NCBI GenBank assembly: GCA_004009845.1
Contig: RMBW01000099.1
Location: 1 to 64,000, forward strand
Reading direction: 5' to 3'
Source: Davidsoniella eucalypti
Lineage: Eukaryota; Ascomycota; Sordariomycetes; Microascales; Ceratocystidaceae
DNA length: 64,000 bases
Part shown: positions 11,124-22,374 of the stretch, one piece after another
Layout: each line of letters starts with the position of its first letter
How positions within the stretch are numbered: the first letter of the stretch is position 1
Notes under the pieces: model-generated
The model's input: the letters and a program-made list of their open reading frames with translations, nothing else
Told to the model about the DNA's origin: nothing
Databases searched by the model: none
Made by a program: the position numbers and the translations under genes

Positions 11124-14100
11124 ATTGTGATGTGGCACAATGAGAGTTTTTTGGTGCTTCAAGGCCGAGGGATGCAGATAGATAGCAGAAGATGGAAATA
11201 ATAAATAATAAAAAATATCATAAATTAGAATCAGAATCGCAGGCCGTTGACGGCAGCTTGAAGGCAGAAAACCGAATGTCGACCAAAGATTCGTGTCTCA
11301 AAAATAGTAAAGACCGTGATAGGTCCAAATAGTCAGGGAGGAAGAAGAGCAAGATAACGATGATAGCAACAGAAAGAAAGAAAAAAGAAAAACACGAAAA
11401 GAAAACAAGTAAAACCAGCACTGCAATATCCAAATCCAATCTGCGGGCAGTCACGAACGGTCGCGCAGAAAAGGGAAAGAACGCAGAAGCAACGGCTACG
11501 GCCTGGCAGATAAGAGGATAAGAGGACAGAAATAATGGACAAGAAGTCACGATCCCTGGACTCTTGCGTTGTAATCAAGGGCAAAGGAGCTTCGTCTGTG
11601 TCTGTCCAGTTTTGGTTTGAGGCACCGTTTCAAGGGTACCGTACGGTGATGGTTTATTGTCTTGTCCTTGTCTTGTCTTGTTCTAGGCCCAAGAAACCGA
11701 AGATCGATCGAGGCTGGGCATAAGCAACTTCAAGCCAGAGGCAAGCTGGTTATCTTGTTGTTTTAGTCAATCTGGGCCGGAAATAGGCGCGAACCAGACG
11801 TCTCGTCTTCCGATCAGTTGACGATGCGATCTTTCTTAGTGAAGCTTAAGCAAAAGGTGGTGTTATTCAAGTGCCGTCCCGTCCATCCACGGCTAAATTG
11901 CGATGCTTGACCAACTTGCCTAGATGCGATCCTCTGCTATAGTTGGCGCCCTTTTAGCAGCTTTTAGCAGCTTTTAGTGGCTGGAGCAGCGTTTATCAGC
12001 GCCTAATCAAGCACTTTAACTCCTAACTTAAGCCTATTCAAGGCTACCTATTTTCTTGATCTGCAACAACGCCACAGTGTCTGTGCCCCACCTGACAATA
12101 CTAAACCCAGGGTTTGCACGGACAACCCTATTATTAATAACCCTACCTGACGCATTGTTTGTTACTTAAAGCCTCATGTCACGTCATAAACAATCTTAAC
12201 CTTTAACACATGGATCAAGACAGTTCCGGTGGTCTCCAGACTTTCCGGGTCTTCTCTTCGCGGTCCGGAGCTCCGTCTTTGCCAACTATCTAGCAAAAAA
12301 GCTTACTAAATAGGTTGTACTGCCGGGGCACTCTACGACGACCGAAGCTAAAATGTGACGTTGTTTATCTGCCGCCTAGATTTAACTAAATTAAGACTCA
12401 AGCATTATGTTGCAAGTCGTATACGTTCGTACTGTGGTGATGTCTTGCACATATGGAGACTTTCTTTTTTTCACTTTGATTTCAGAGTGAATTGGTCCGA
12501 TCTGTAGTGGTTCGTCGAATGGATATATTGTTGCCTCAAAGATAACGATTACACATGGCCTGAAAAAATAAAATTCCGCAATCTCAGATAGTTGTGTATC
12601 ATAGACAACGGCTGGCAGTACTTGTACAGATACAGAGACGAAATGAAACAAATCAGGTAGTGCTGACAGTTTGTAATATCCTGACATTGCCCTATACAGC
12701 TATGCATATCCACATCTTACCCGATCATATACAGATACCTATGAAATGGACTGAGGCGTACTGTGTGCGGCGCGGTTAGGCAAGGCCTTGTATTCTGCGA
12801 TGTGGCAGCGCAACGACTAGAAAGGCATATCTTGTGGCTTAAGAGGAGGAGAACAAATAGAAGGATAAAGAAAGGAAAAAGAAGGAACGATAATAAGAAG
12901 GATAAACAAATGGACGTCTTTTGTGCCTTCAACTACGCTCTTTATTGTATCAGTACAGTTGTATGTAAGTGCAATATAGCGTTTTGTCGACTCTATTTTG
13001 AGCTCTTTCTGGAGCCAATCTTTACTATCGGATAATTTTGCTATCATATGAAGTGTCCACTAGGGCAAAGGGAAAAAGACCAGAGTCATATGGAACTAAC
13101 AAAACTACCAGGGAGTTCAATCAAGCCATGATATCAGCTGGCGGCGGGGATCTGCTTGTCGATGAGTAGGAGCAAGCCCCCTTTCCGACTGAAAAAAAAG
13201 TCTCCGCGAGAGTTGTAGCTATTGCTTACAAGTTCTAGTTAAGCAGCACGAACTAGCTATCCGTGTGTTGGACTATAACTACAAATATACACATGTTTTC
13301 CACATGAAGGATTATTCTGGTTGCTGAGAAATGATAGTCTTTGCATCCTTTGATTTTCCTCATGACGCCCGACAGAGGCTTGAAAGTTTGAACAACTTTT
13401 TGGGTGTAAAATCAGTAGATCTGCAAAAAATGCATGTTGTTTTCCGTATAGACACTGTCATAGAGGACACAAAGCCAATCAGTCTATCTAGCGTCATGTT
13501 TCTAAATGATACAGTATGTATGTAGCGTAGACAATATAATCTACCGACTATCGTGAGGCGTTCATGTACTAGCGCTAGCACATGTTTGTAGTGTGTCACA
13601 CTACAGTACATACGATAGTAGTATCTGTACACTGCATTGTGCCCGATACATACAACTATACACGCAGGCCTTTATATGCGGGCGACGCGCTTTGCAGGCA
13701 TATGGAATACCTAGAACCAAAGGACGCACTTATTTTGGGCTATATATAGAGAGGTACATATAGCTACATAGTTGTATATCATATCTGTATAATGTAAGCC
13801 CATAGATGCAGTTGTAGTAGTAACGGGTGATATGGGCTATTAGTGTATGCAAGACAATGCCAAAAGTAACAAGGAAGGAGAAAAAAAAGAAAAGACTGCG
13901 TAGCGTGCCTTGTGTGCACTTATAAGCCCGATAGTTCCTGTTATGTTTCCTCTCGACTGGCCGATTTTCTCATTCTCTTTTACCCGAGTCTTTGTCTAAT
14001 AATGCAGCGAATAGTTTGAGAACTATAGCAAATGGACTCACTTCGCTTGCAAGACGTGATATCCCACTAGCAAATTCTGCTCAACAGCTGTTTTCCCGGT

Positions 14101-14159
14101 ACCCAAAACGCTTACATCTTATCAGACTATACCGACCCGTTTCCTTCGTTTCTTTCATC
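11124..14159. other. 3-kb divergent intergenic region
   Basis: This holds the promoters of the DUF726 gene (to the left) and of the membrane protein at 14160 (to the right). At 11951-11979 the 10-mer cttttagcag is repeated about 2.5 times in tandem. A purine-rich patch lies at 12840-12910. No open frame here looks like a known protein, and I found no tRNA or snRNA signature. Confidence 0.55.
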
Positions 14160-15646
14160 ATGGCAACAACATACACTGTAAAGCCCACCGTCGCTATGAC
14201 GGCCCCAACTGTGTCGGGGGATGCCACACTCATTACGACGAACAGTGTAGGCTCTCTGGTGTACACTGCTACTGTTGCCGGTATAAGATCGGATTTCAGT
14301 GTGACTTGGAGTTTGGCGGGTTATTCGTTTGCCAATACATCTGGTGGCCCACCATCTTTACGCCCGCTCGATCCTGCCGCATTACCGAGTGTTAAAGGTG
14401 AACAAGAACCGCTATCCGCTATGTGTGCCAGTTGCTAATGACCATGGCAGTGCATTCAAACTTGACTTCGACGGCGACGATCGAAAAGGAAGTAGTGACT
14501 ATGACTATATTTACGCTGTATGCTGATCCATATGTTGCTGGTCAGACGCCCGATAAAGATATCGTGACGGCTTTGCACCTCGTTGCAGAGAACGAAACAC
14601 TCGCTGCTCAGTTTGGGGTCGTCGGACCGAGATACCAATTCTCCAACTCTTCTTATGTGGCTGAGACTAGTGATCCGGAACCTACTAACCAACTAGCGTT
14701 TATCTATGCCGATGAGAATATCGATAGTAATATCTACACACAACTCATCAGCGAATCCCCATGGGGTGACAGTTTGGTCACGGTCCCAACTGTATATTCA
14801 GTGTTCAACATAGAAAAGATAGCCTCTAGCACAGCTACCTCGAGTACGTCGTCTGGCGACGACAGCACAAAGTCCCATATTGATTCAAAGTCCAGTAACG
14901 GTCTATCTACCGGCGCCAAAGCTGGTATTGCGGTAGGCGTCATCTTAGGAGTGCTCATGATGTTGGCCATGGTTTGGGCCATGCTCCGTCGCCGTCGTAG
15001 CCACACAAACGACCACCACGCACTCCCCAAGCACATGGTCGGTGGCGATAACAGCACATACATGGTATCATCCGATAACCGCGCTCTGGTCGAGGAGAAG
15101 AACTCCATACATCTACGCGACACCCCAGCTGTTCCTTACACCGACGTCGACCGTGACCGCGCAGAGCCGTCTTCAGAGTCCACTGCAGACATCATCGCCA
15201 ACGCATCTCCGCCCGCCCGCCCCGCGTCTTTTGAAGCTGGCTCGTCTGGCCTTGACTGCCGCCTGAATGGTCGCTCTATCGACAATGGTTCCGGACACTT
15301 GCATACCGTTCCAGCTGCTAGCTTGGATTCTGCACCTTTAGTTGCTGATGGCGATAACTCGTTTGGCCCGATAATAGGCCCGCCTGTGCCACCCAAGAAT
15401 AGCGGCTTGCCCACGTCTACGCCCCCATCGCAAGTTTGCTTGCCATCGCCTGAGATCTTCTCAAATGCACCCGCAAGGTCGCTCTCGGCACGCTCCGCTA
15501 TTGGATCTAGACCGCCTGGCAACTTTGTCCATGTCTTGGTTGAGGACGGTATGTCGGATGCTGATATCCAGAGATTGGAGGAGGAAGAGAGACAGCTTGA
15601 TGCTGATATCGCAGCCTCGGGTATCCATAGAGATCATCATAATTAA
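14160..15646 (+). CDS. Single-pass membrane protein of unknown function
   Basis: I do not recognise a family. Two exons, 14160-14397 and 14451-15646, give 477 residues. The intervening 53 nt start with GTGAAC and end GCTAATGACCATGGCAG, a good branch site and 3' splice site; they are needed because the reading frame shifts and both flanking frames close. An alternative donor (GTGTTA at 14389) keeps the same frame. The N-terminal half (about residues 1-215) is Thr/Ser/Val-rich and beta-like, with several N-x-S/T sites, but has no hydrophobic signal peptide. A Ser/Thr stalk leads to one membrane helix at about residues 240-262 (GIAVGVILGVLMMLAMVWAM), followed by RRRRS, which places the C-terminus in the cytoplasm. 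The tail is proline-rich and ends in an acidic helix (DADIQRLEEEERQLDADI). This layout recalls fungal cell-surface sensors of the Mid2/Wsc type, but no diagnostic domain is visible. Confidence 0.75.
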
Positions 15647-16249
15647 ACCTGATTTGCAAAGGGCTCTCTATATAGGGCATATCTAATAGTACGGGAATTT
15701 GTAGATAATTTGGCGGGAGTTGTTGTAGTTATGGATCTATACTTCGCATATATTGGTGATGCGTTCTATTTCTTTGATATCAAATATCCAATTTTCAATA
15801 TGAATCTGTTTGTATCTTGAACACCTGCTTTTTTGTCTTTGAACTGTGACCTTCTAGAGATGGATCAACGAGAGCACGAGTAATAGTGGAAGCCTACTAG
15901 ACCTTTGGAAGAAATGTATGTGGCAAAAAAAAGTTTCCGAGAATTACTCACCGTCTTTGTTTGAACTATAGAAAAGAACGAAAGACCAAACAAAATGAAC
16001 GCTCTTATCAGTCATTATGCAGCGTCCTTTGAGTTGGTAGTTGCTATGGACGTGGAGATAACGCTAGCAACGTATACAAAAGGCAAGATTACGGCGAAAC
16101 AAGGAGAAAAACGAAGCCTTACGGAGGGTACTAAACTCGTTGTCCCTACCGACGTTCCTACTGACTTAGAAAACAATACGGCTCATCCCATAGAGCTGCT
16201 TGTTGCTTAAGATCTGCTGAAATCCATTTGCGTCTCAAGTCTCAAGAAA
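15647..16249. other. Convergent 3' intergenic region with one small open frame
   Basis: This 603-bp spacer sits between the stops of the membrane protein (plus) and TVP23 (minus). It should contain both 3' untranslated regions. One 71-codon open frame lies at 15995-16210 and is listed separately. Confidence 0.5.
15995..16210 (+). CDS. Possible small open reading frame, unproven
   Basis: A 71-codon frame starts in a good fungal context (ACAAAATGAAC) and ends 39 bp before the TVP23 stop on the other strand. The predicted peptide is soluble, with a lysine-rich centre (YTKGKITAKQGEKR). I recognise no family. Its position inside what should be the TVP23 3' untranslated region argues against it, and a frame of this size is expected by chance. 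It is kept only as a low-confidence candidate. Confidence 0.15.
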   Translation: MNALISHYAASFELVVAMDVEITLATYTKGKITAKQGEKRSLTEGTKLVVPTDVPTDLENNTAHPIELLVA

Positions 16250-17182
16250 TCAGCCCCGTGAGAAGAAACGTCCAACCATGTTGCTGGCAATTGCGCCCGC
16301 AAGGTTACCACCAGAAAACGCACTACCAGCCATGTTGGACGCCTGGCTAAACTTGTCGCAGCGTGAGAATGCTAGGGTGTTGATGATAGTGAGGACCAAG
16401 GCAATGGCTATAACAATAGCACAACAAAGATGATTAGTGACTGGATCTTAGATGTAGTCTTTGTTTTGCTTTGATTCAACTTACCGACTAGTGGCAGCCA
16501 CAGAAACTCAAATTTGAGGATAGCTAGAATAGCCATGACAATCCATACGATAGGCTGGACATAGAGTGCTAACCAAAAGAACCGGCTGTCGGTTGGGTTG
16601 ATGATCTTGGAGCCGGGCTCGCTGCTCTCAAATACCCACTGTGAATCGCCTGACGAGGGGTCAACCTCGTTCCACCAGCGTAAGCCGACTAGACGACGAC
16701 CAGCAATATTCTTTGAGTAGTAGAAATCCGCTGCTAGTAGGAGCATGGTGACGATGAAGATCATAATCCTATGGCATGAGAATTAGTGTCTGTAATTGAT
16801 ATATTGATCACTGCAGCAGCAGAGTCTAGGGAAGCACGTCACATGTGATTGGTGGTCTAAAATGATACGAAAGTACGCATCAATTTATCTTCTCCTCATC
16901 GATACCAATGATTCTTTGCTTTGCGAGATATGTACATATATTGGGATCCTCGAGACAACTTACATGTTTTGTGTGAACAATAGGCCTAAAAGATAGACCA
17001 AGAAGCTAGCTATTATATTCCCAAAACAGTCAACGACAAGAACAAACATCGACACCGATTTACTCAACCCAAGTCGCAAATAGATGAGTAAACATACCAG
17101 ATCGGAATGCAAGAAACGTTAACAGTGTCACTGGATGCGAACTCAGCCGCCAGCTTAGCGATCCTGGCGCAGGCGCATCCAT
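16250..17182 (-). CDS. TVP23: Golgi apparatus membrane protein TVP23 (FAM18 family)
   Basis: TVP23 is a small four-pass protein of late Golgi/endosome vesicles involved in membrane traffic. Exons on the minus strand are 17182-17098, 17009-16964, 16768-16485 and 16407-16250, giving 190 residues, the usual family length. The start MDAPAPGSLSWRLSSHPVTL is the conserved N-terminus. Hydrophobic segments lie at about residues 15-45, 50-70, 112-133 and 140-160. The family signature NIAGRRLVGLRWWNEVD followed by WVFES and SRFFWLALYVQPIVW sits in exon 3. The tail (FSRCDKFSQASN onward) ends FFSRG. Intron sizes are 88, 195 and 77 nt, with standard donors (GTATGT, GTAAGT, GTAAGT). Exon 2 is only 46 nt. 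Frames agree at every join. Confidence 0.93.
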
Positions 17183-18800
17183 ATTGGGCTATAGTATAGT
17201 GTATGATGATGGCAATAGTGTAAATAGCAATTAAGATTTGCGTTGATGGAGGTAAACAAGGGCGCAAGATATCGTGATATCGCCAATGTCGAGTGATGGG
17301 TCGTTAGAGATGTTGTCACAGTGCTAGATCAAGAGTCGATTTAGATATGTCGTTCGGATTAGTGGGATTCGTTCGCTTCGTAATATCAAAAGACGGCTCA
17401 AAGAGAGAGAGACTAGCTCAACTTGAATAGCAGGCTATGAAGAAAAAAGAGGCTTGTAGTCGCAATGGCAATTAAAGCGCCGTTGAAAGTCGAGAATGCT
17501 AACGAACTAGATCTAAAAGTCACTAAGCAAAACAAGGAAGAAGAGTGGGTTTGGGGAACTGAGAATGAATATCGTGTGTTTGTTACGAATTCAGCATCAA
17601 CATACGTAAGTCGTCTTGCTTAGCTAGAAATAAAGAGAGAGCTTCGTGTTCTTATATGGACAGCTGTCATAGGCTGTCAGAGGCTACTTAAGGAGTGCCA
17701 ACAGCTGGCAGGCGCTGTGGTTGAATGTATCCACATTCTACCTCTACTGCTTAATTAAGGGCAAACTGAAGGTTGGTTTATGATGCTTCGAATACGTCCC
17801 GTTGCCTAACTGGGACACAATATTCACCGCCTTTTCTTTTATAAAAACAATCGGGTTTAAAAAAAAACTATAAAGATGCAAAAAAGAGAAAATAAAGTAA
17901 AGTACCCCGCACCTGATTATAACTGTATAAGCAAAAGTTTATTCAACTATCATGAATAAAGGTAATTAGTTATAGGCGGTGATATATTTGTATATTTAAT
18001 AATAGAAGGGCGCATTAAGACAAAATAAAACTATGGAATTAGGTGCATATGAATACAAAAAAGTAAGAAGCCAAATAGAGGGCATATAAGATTTTATGTA
18101 TGCTAATCATTGCAATTGATGATGCTGATATAGAGTTTGAAGTGTACCACTACGCTCCCAAGTGCTTAACTCATCTTCTTAAGCGGTATTTCGTTCTAAC
18201 TAGTGGCAGGAATCAATGTCCTCTTTTGTGATTATTCCCTTACTTAGAATCTCATGAGCACAAGGTATGCCAAACTGTAAGGCCTTTGCAATACACTTGT
18301 TGGTCCTCCTATCGGTTCTGAAGGAACAATAAGTCGTTTTTGCCAAACAAGATGATCAATACAGCCCCAAGTCACCTGGCTACTCAGTTTTCCTGTCCAC
18401 GGGGAATATTTCAAACTGTATCATAAATCTATCTTTTTGCGTTGCCACTTCAATCATAAAACAGTCTTCTATATCCTTCAAACCCCCCTCGATGGCCTGG
18501 AATGCATTATATAGGACCACCGGTACCAAGAACCAAATGGCGTTTCAACTCTCGATGAGGAGGCGTAGGAACTTACTGAAAAAAATATCGTTTTGATAGT
18601 GTTGTTGGTAGTTTGAAGTTAACTAGAATCCATTGCAAACTTTGCCTAGTAATAAAATCCGGCAGAAACAAAAGACGGTGAAGATTGTGTCCAAATTAGG
18701 CAGTGAGTGATACGTATAAATAGTGTGACCCCAACTTTATCAAGATACATATCATCCCTATGGCTTAATTAAATCACGTTTATTACCTAATGTTATCAAC
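17183..18800. other. AT-rich divergent spacer containing a decayed coding fragment
   Basis: This lies between the TVP23 start (minus) and the CLYBL-like start (plus). The part from about 17770 to 18130 is very AT-rich. A decayed transposase-like frame occupies about 18183-18600 (separate entry). The short promoter of the CLYBL-like gene must lie in the last 200 bp, unless it lies inside the relic. Confidence 0.6.
18183..18600 (-). pseudogene. Decayed transposase-like fragment, possibly Mutator-like (MULE)
   Basis: Reading the minus strand in one frame from about 18600 to 18183 gives coding-like text interrupted by stops: VLYNAFQAIEGGLKDIEDCF, then FEIFPVDRKTE, then KCIAKALQFGIPCAHEI and ITKEDIDSCH. 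The arrangement C-x10-C-x-H after a GIPCAH motif, followed by a short acidic stretch, resembles the SWIM-type zinc-binding end of Mutator-like transposases. Several internal stops are TAG or TGA where a tryptophan would be expected, as after H in DIDSCH. No start codon, terminal repeats or catalytic DDE residues are visible. The coding-like character is seen directly; the family assignment is inference. Confidence 0.45.
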
Positions 18801-19847
18801 ATGGCGGCACGTTCAGCTTCAATAGTACGGCGGTCTTTATTTTATGGTATTACACTCTTCTCACTATGACGTCTAACTTAACTCCAAGCCCTGAGCTCAC
18901 TAACATGTATAATAGTGCCATCATCGAATGAGAAGATGTTGGCCAAGTCTCTGCTGCTGAAATCCGACAACATAACGTATGATCTGGAGGATTCTGTTGC
19001 CCCACACAAGAAGGAAGATGCTCGCGCCCTCTTGAAGTCGCGTCTAGCTACTCTCTCTCAGACAGGCCACCCTGCTGCTTGGGGAACCTCCACCGAGGTC
19101 TGCGCCAGAATCAACTCTGTATCAACATCACTTGCCTTGAGAGATCTCACATCACTTGTCCCTTCTCCATCCCTCGATGCAGTCGTTGTACCAAAGGTCA
19201 ACTCTGCTGCTGACTTGCATTTTGTGACCGATGTTCTACGACACATTGCCCCCGAGAGACACCGTGCAGAGTCCCCGAATCCTATCAAGATCATCGCCAT
19301 GATCGAGTCTGCACAATCTATCATGGAAATCTCCAACATTTGCAAAGCCTCTCCATTTCTCAGCGGCTTAGTATTTGCAGCCGAAGATTTTGCTTTGGAT
19401 TTGTCAATAACACGTACTCCGTCTCTGACTGAGTTTCTTTACGCTCGGTCTGCTATCGTCACTGCAGCCAAGGCTTTTGGTATTCCCAGTGCTATTGATC
19501 TTGTCTGCACATCGTTCCGTGGGGAGGAGGGTCAGGCTAGACTACAAGAGGAGTGTATCCAGGGCCGCAATATGGGCTTTAACGGGAAGCAGTGCATCCA
19601 CCCGTCACAAATTGGACCTGTTCAAGATTTATTTGCACCTTCAGAAGTAGATCTTGAGTGGGCGGCTAGAATTATCATTGCTAATCAGAAGGCAGAATCG
19701 CAAGATCAAGGGGCTTGGACTTTGGATGGAAAGATGATTGATGCTCCGGTAGTCGGAAAGGCCTTATCGTTATTGGAAAGAGGAACACGATGTGGTATTG
19801 ATACTGAGGCTATCAAATTAAAATGGAAAACCCAACAACCGGAGTAG
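18801..19847 (+). CDS. CLYBL-like HpcH/HpaI aldolase (citrate lyase beta-like, citramalyl-CoA lyase type), probably mitochondrial
   Basis: This is a member of the citrate lyase beta/CLYBL group, TIM-barrel lyases that cleave acyl-CoA substrates such as citramalyl-CoA or malyl-CoA. Exon 1 (18801-18846) encodes MAARSASIVRRSLFY, and exon 2 (18916-19847) continues VPSSNEKMLAKS, for 325 residues. The 69-nt intron has donor GTATTA and branch ACTAAC. The arginine-rich, acid-free N-terminus suits mitochondrial import. Family motifs in order are RRSLFYVPSSN, TYDLEDSV near residue 38, RINS, VVPKV, MIES, GLVFAAEDF (Mg-binding acidic site) and GKQCIHPSQI near residue 235, typical of the family. Length fits the family. 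The exact acyl-CoA substrate cannot be told. The stop lies 49 bp from that of the convergent neighbour. Confidence 0.92.
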
Positions 19848-19896
19848 CCCAGCCTTCCTACGGTGGGAAAGCAAATGGCTATAACCTCCTACCATA

Positions 19897-22374
19897 TCAT
19901 CTATGCCCTACCCAAAACTCCGCCATGGCTCTCCGGGTTTCGTCCATTCCATGACGCGCCTCATACTGGCTTTGGTGCTCATTTATCCATTCTGAATAGC
20001 TAGGAAAGGGCATTTCATCTCTGTCCTGTTGACAATCTTGAATCTTGCCATATTGTAAATCCGAAACATGATACATTTGCTCCGCCCTATTAGGTTGCCC
20101 TGGGAAAGGTGGTCTCAACGAAAAGGCCTGGCCTTCAAACATATACGTCTCCTCTCTGGGAACCTTCACATGATAAGTGTCTTGACGATTCCATGAGGCG
20201 TTAGACACTTGGCTCTTCGGTTCTAGATATGACGAATCGGCGGTGTCCCGATAGCTTTGTGTATGCCGTTGAAAGCGGGGCGCTACGAAGTCATGGACAG
20301 GGTCTCTCATTGCATATGACGGGGTTCCATAGCCGTTGTGGAACGAGAGATCGTAGTTTCCGTTGCGATTCCTTGGCACCCGAGTCTCCGATGGCAAATA
20401 GTCAGTATCGAGTCTTGGTGTGTTAGGAGGCTCTGAATCATAGGAAATGGCTTGTGTCGTACGAGGGGGTTGTCCGCCAGGGAGGGAAGACTGTGCGTTC
20501 TCATGATTGTGGTTATTAAGTTGATGCTGCGTGTCATGCTCAATAGAAAATACATGCGGTCTATCATCGCGCCTATCAACAAAGCCACTTGCTTCACCGC
20601 ATTTTGAGCCATGATGAGGCAGCACTTCCGTATATGAGGCAACAAGCCTATCTAAAAGTTCATTGTCCGTCTGGCAGGATTTGTCTTGGGACGTAACAAC
20701 CCGATCTTGAGAAACCTCCTCGTTTTTCTCCCATGTGACAAGCTCGTACTTGGAAGGTTGTAGAAGCTGTTCATGTCCAGCTTTTTTCTCATCGGTCTCC
20801 AAGTTTTGGGGGGGACACGACTTGGCTATTCCAATATCATGTGTAGTAGTAACTGGTGAAGCTGTCTTCCGTATAGTGTCATGATGTGAAGCCTCTTCAT
20901 CAAATCCATATTTTGTTGGCACATGATTGATAGTCCCGTCTTTAGTCTCGTGAAAAGTGGCTTCTTCGGTTTCTTGAAGGCTCTGATACTCAGACAAAAG
21001 CCTAGAATCTTCACTGCCAGCTTGTGGTTTCGGTGGTGATATTTCACTGCATCCTGCATGAGTTCCTTGTAATGCACACATATATGCAGTTGAGAGTTTA
21101 CTCTTGGTCCGAATAGGCGTTGGGAGAGCGCTTCTACCGATCTGGTCAGATAAATCATATGTAGTGATGTCCCTGGTCAATCCAACTTGCGGTGAATCTC
21201 TTGTAACACTGCATACGGCAGGTAACTGATTTTGGAGTTGAAGATCTTGTGTCGATACTAGCTGGTTGTGAAGCTGGTCATCTGGAATAACACTAGCATG
21301 TGTTTGCGGTGGGACAGTAGATTCGTGGTCCCCTGATAACACGTTATTGTCTTGAATTGGATTATGTATGCCAGTCAACAACAATGTCTCTTCTTGCTTA
21401 TTGGCAACCGTTCTAGCATTCACTTGCGCATCGGAAGGCCGCTGGGTAGACTTAGTTTCAACAAGCTCGCATGCCAGTGTTTCCGCAAGTGTGTGCTGAC
21501 TACCATTGTGGTACTTGTTGGATTGTACAAAGCCCATACGATTATAGGCAAGATCGGGGACTAGCGAACTATCAGTATTGTCTATATTGGACCATGCCTA
21601 TAGTTACTATACGTGACTTACCAAATCCAAGCGAGGAGGCGGATCGGGCGTTTAAGAATAATCCGGGAGTGAGTATTGGTGGAACCTATAAAACATGTTT
21701 AGTGCTTTTGATCAATACTGAAATTAGTATTGGTCGATGCTTACGGTCAATCGGCCACCAGTCGATATAGCCCGAGACTCAAAACTTTCAACAACATCTT
21801 TGTACGACCGTAGTCTGTGGCGTGGAGTGTTTTGCGTAGGCTCAGCGAAGGTATCAACGCTTGTGACATTCTGATCTTTGTCTTTGAATTTGTCTGTGGC
21901 GCTGCTCGGCTGAACATCATACCTGCTGGTACGAGTTTTGTGGCGTGCCTGCTTCTTGTAGGGGTTCACACATGTCTCCTCATCATGCCCGTTGTCTTTG
22001 GTCTCTCTATCTGGTACAAGATGGTGGCCGGGGCCTCGTTTGATCGTGTCTCGTAGATAATCTTTAGAGTCAATAGCCCGCGTTTGGCCTCTTATATTGT
22101 GCTTATCATTGACTACAGCCGAGCTTTTGTTGCTATTGGATCTCATGGCCGTGTCTGGGTCGGAATCAAAGTGGCGATGGCGACACTTCGATGGTCTGTC
22201 ATGGCCCGATCGCGTGCTGGTAGCCCGTCTTTTCATATCGTTATAGGGACGCAATTTATGGACTTCGACGTTCTTGAGCATCGGTTGGGATCGGAAAGAA
22301 ACATCGTCTAGCCAATCATGAATTCGATCGGATGTTCCCCCAGCTGGGCCTTCAAGCGTAAATTTAGGGTTCAT
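19897..22374 (-). CDS. Large disordered protein of unknown function
   Basis: I recognise no family. Exons on the minus strand are 22374-21745, 21685-21622 and 21581-19897, giving 792 residues. The start is MNPKFTLEGPAGGTSDRIHD, with a short hydrophobic/acidic patch (DWLDDVSF). Most of the protein is polar and rich in H, Q, D, S and T, with basic clusters in the first 200 residues (KRRATSTR, YKKQARHKTR), so it is probably disordered and nuclear. The best-ordered part may be the C-terminal 60 residues (PFPSYSEWINEHQSQYEARH, ending AEFWVGHR). Intron 1 (59 nt, donor GTAAGC, ACTAAAC branch) is good. Intron 2 is only 40 nt (GTAAGT to ATATAG) but is needed, since reading through meets a stop; that join is the weakest point. 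The aromatic/acidic ends suggest short binding motifs. Confidence 0.7.

Noticed and set aside
11123..11162. Upstream start for the DUF726 protein at 11162
   Set aside because: That codon is TTG; the first ATG in frame is at 11123 and suits a disordered N-terminus.
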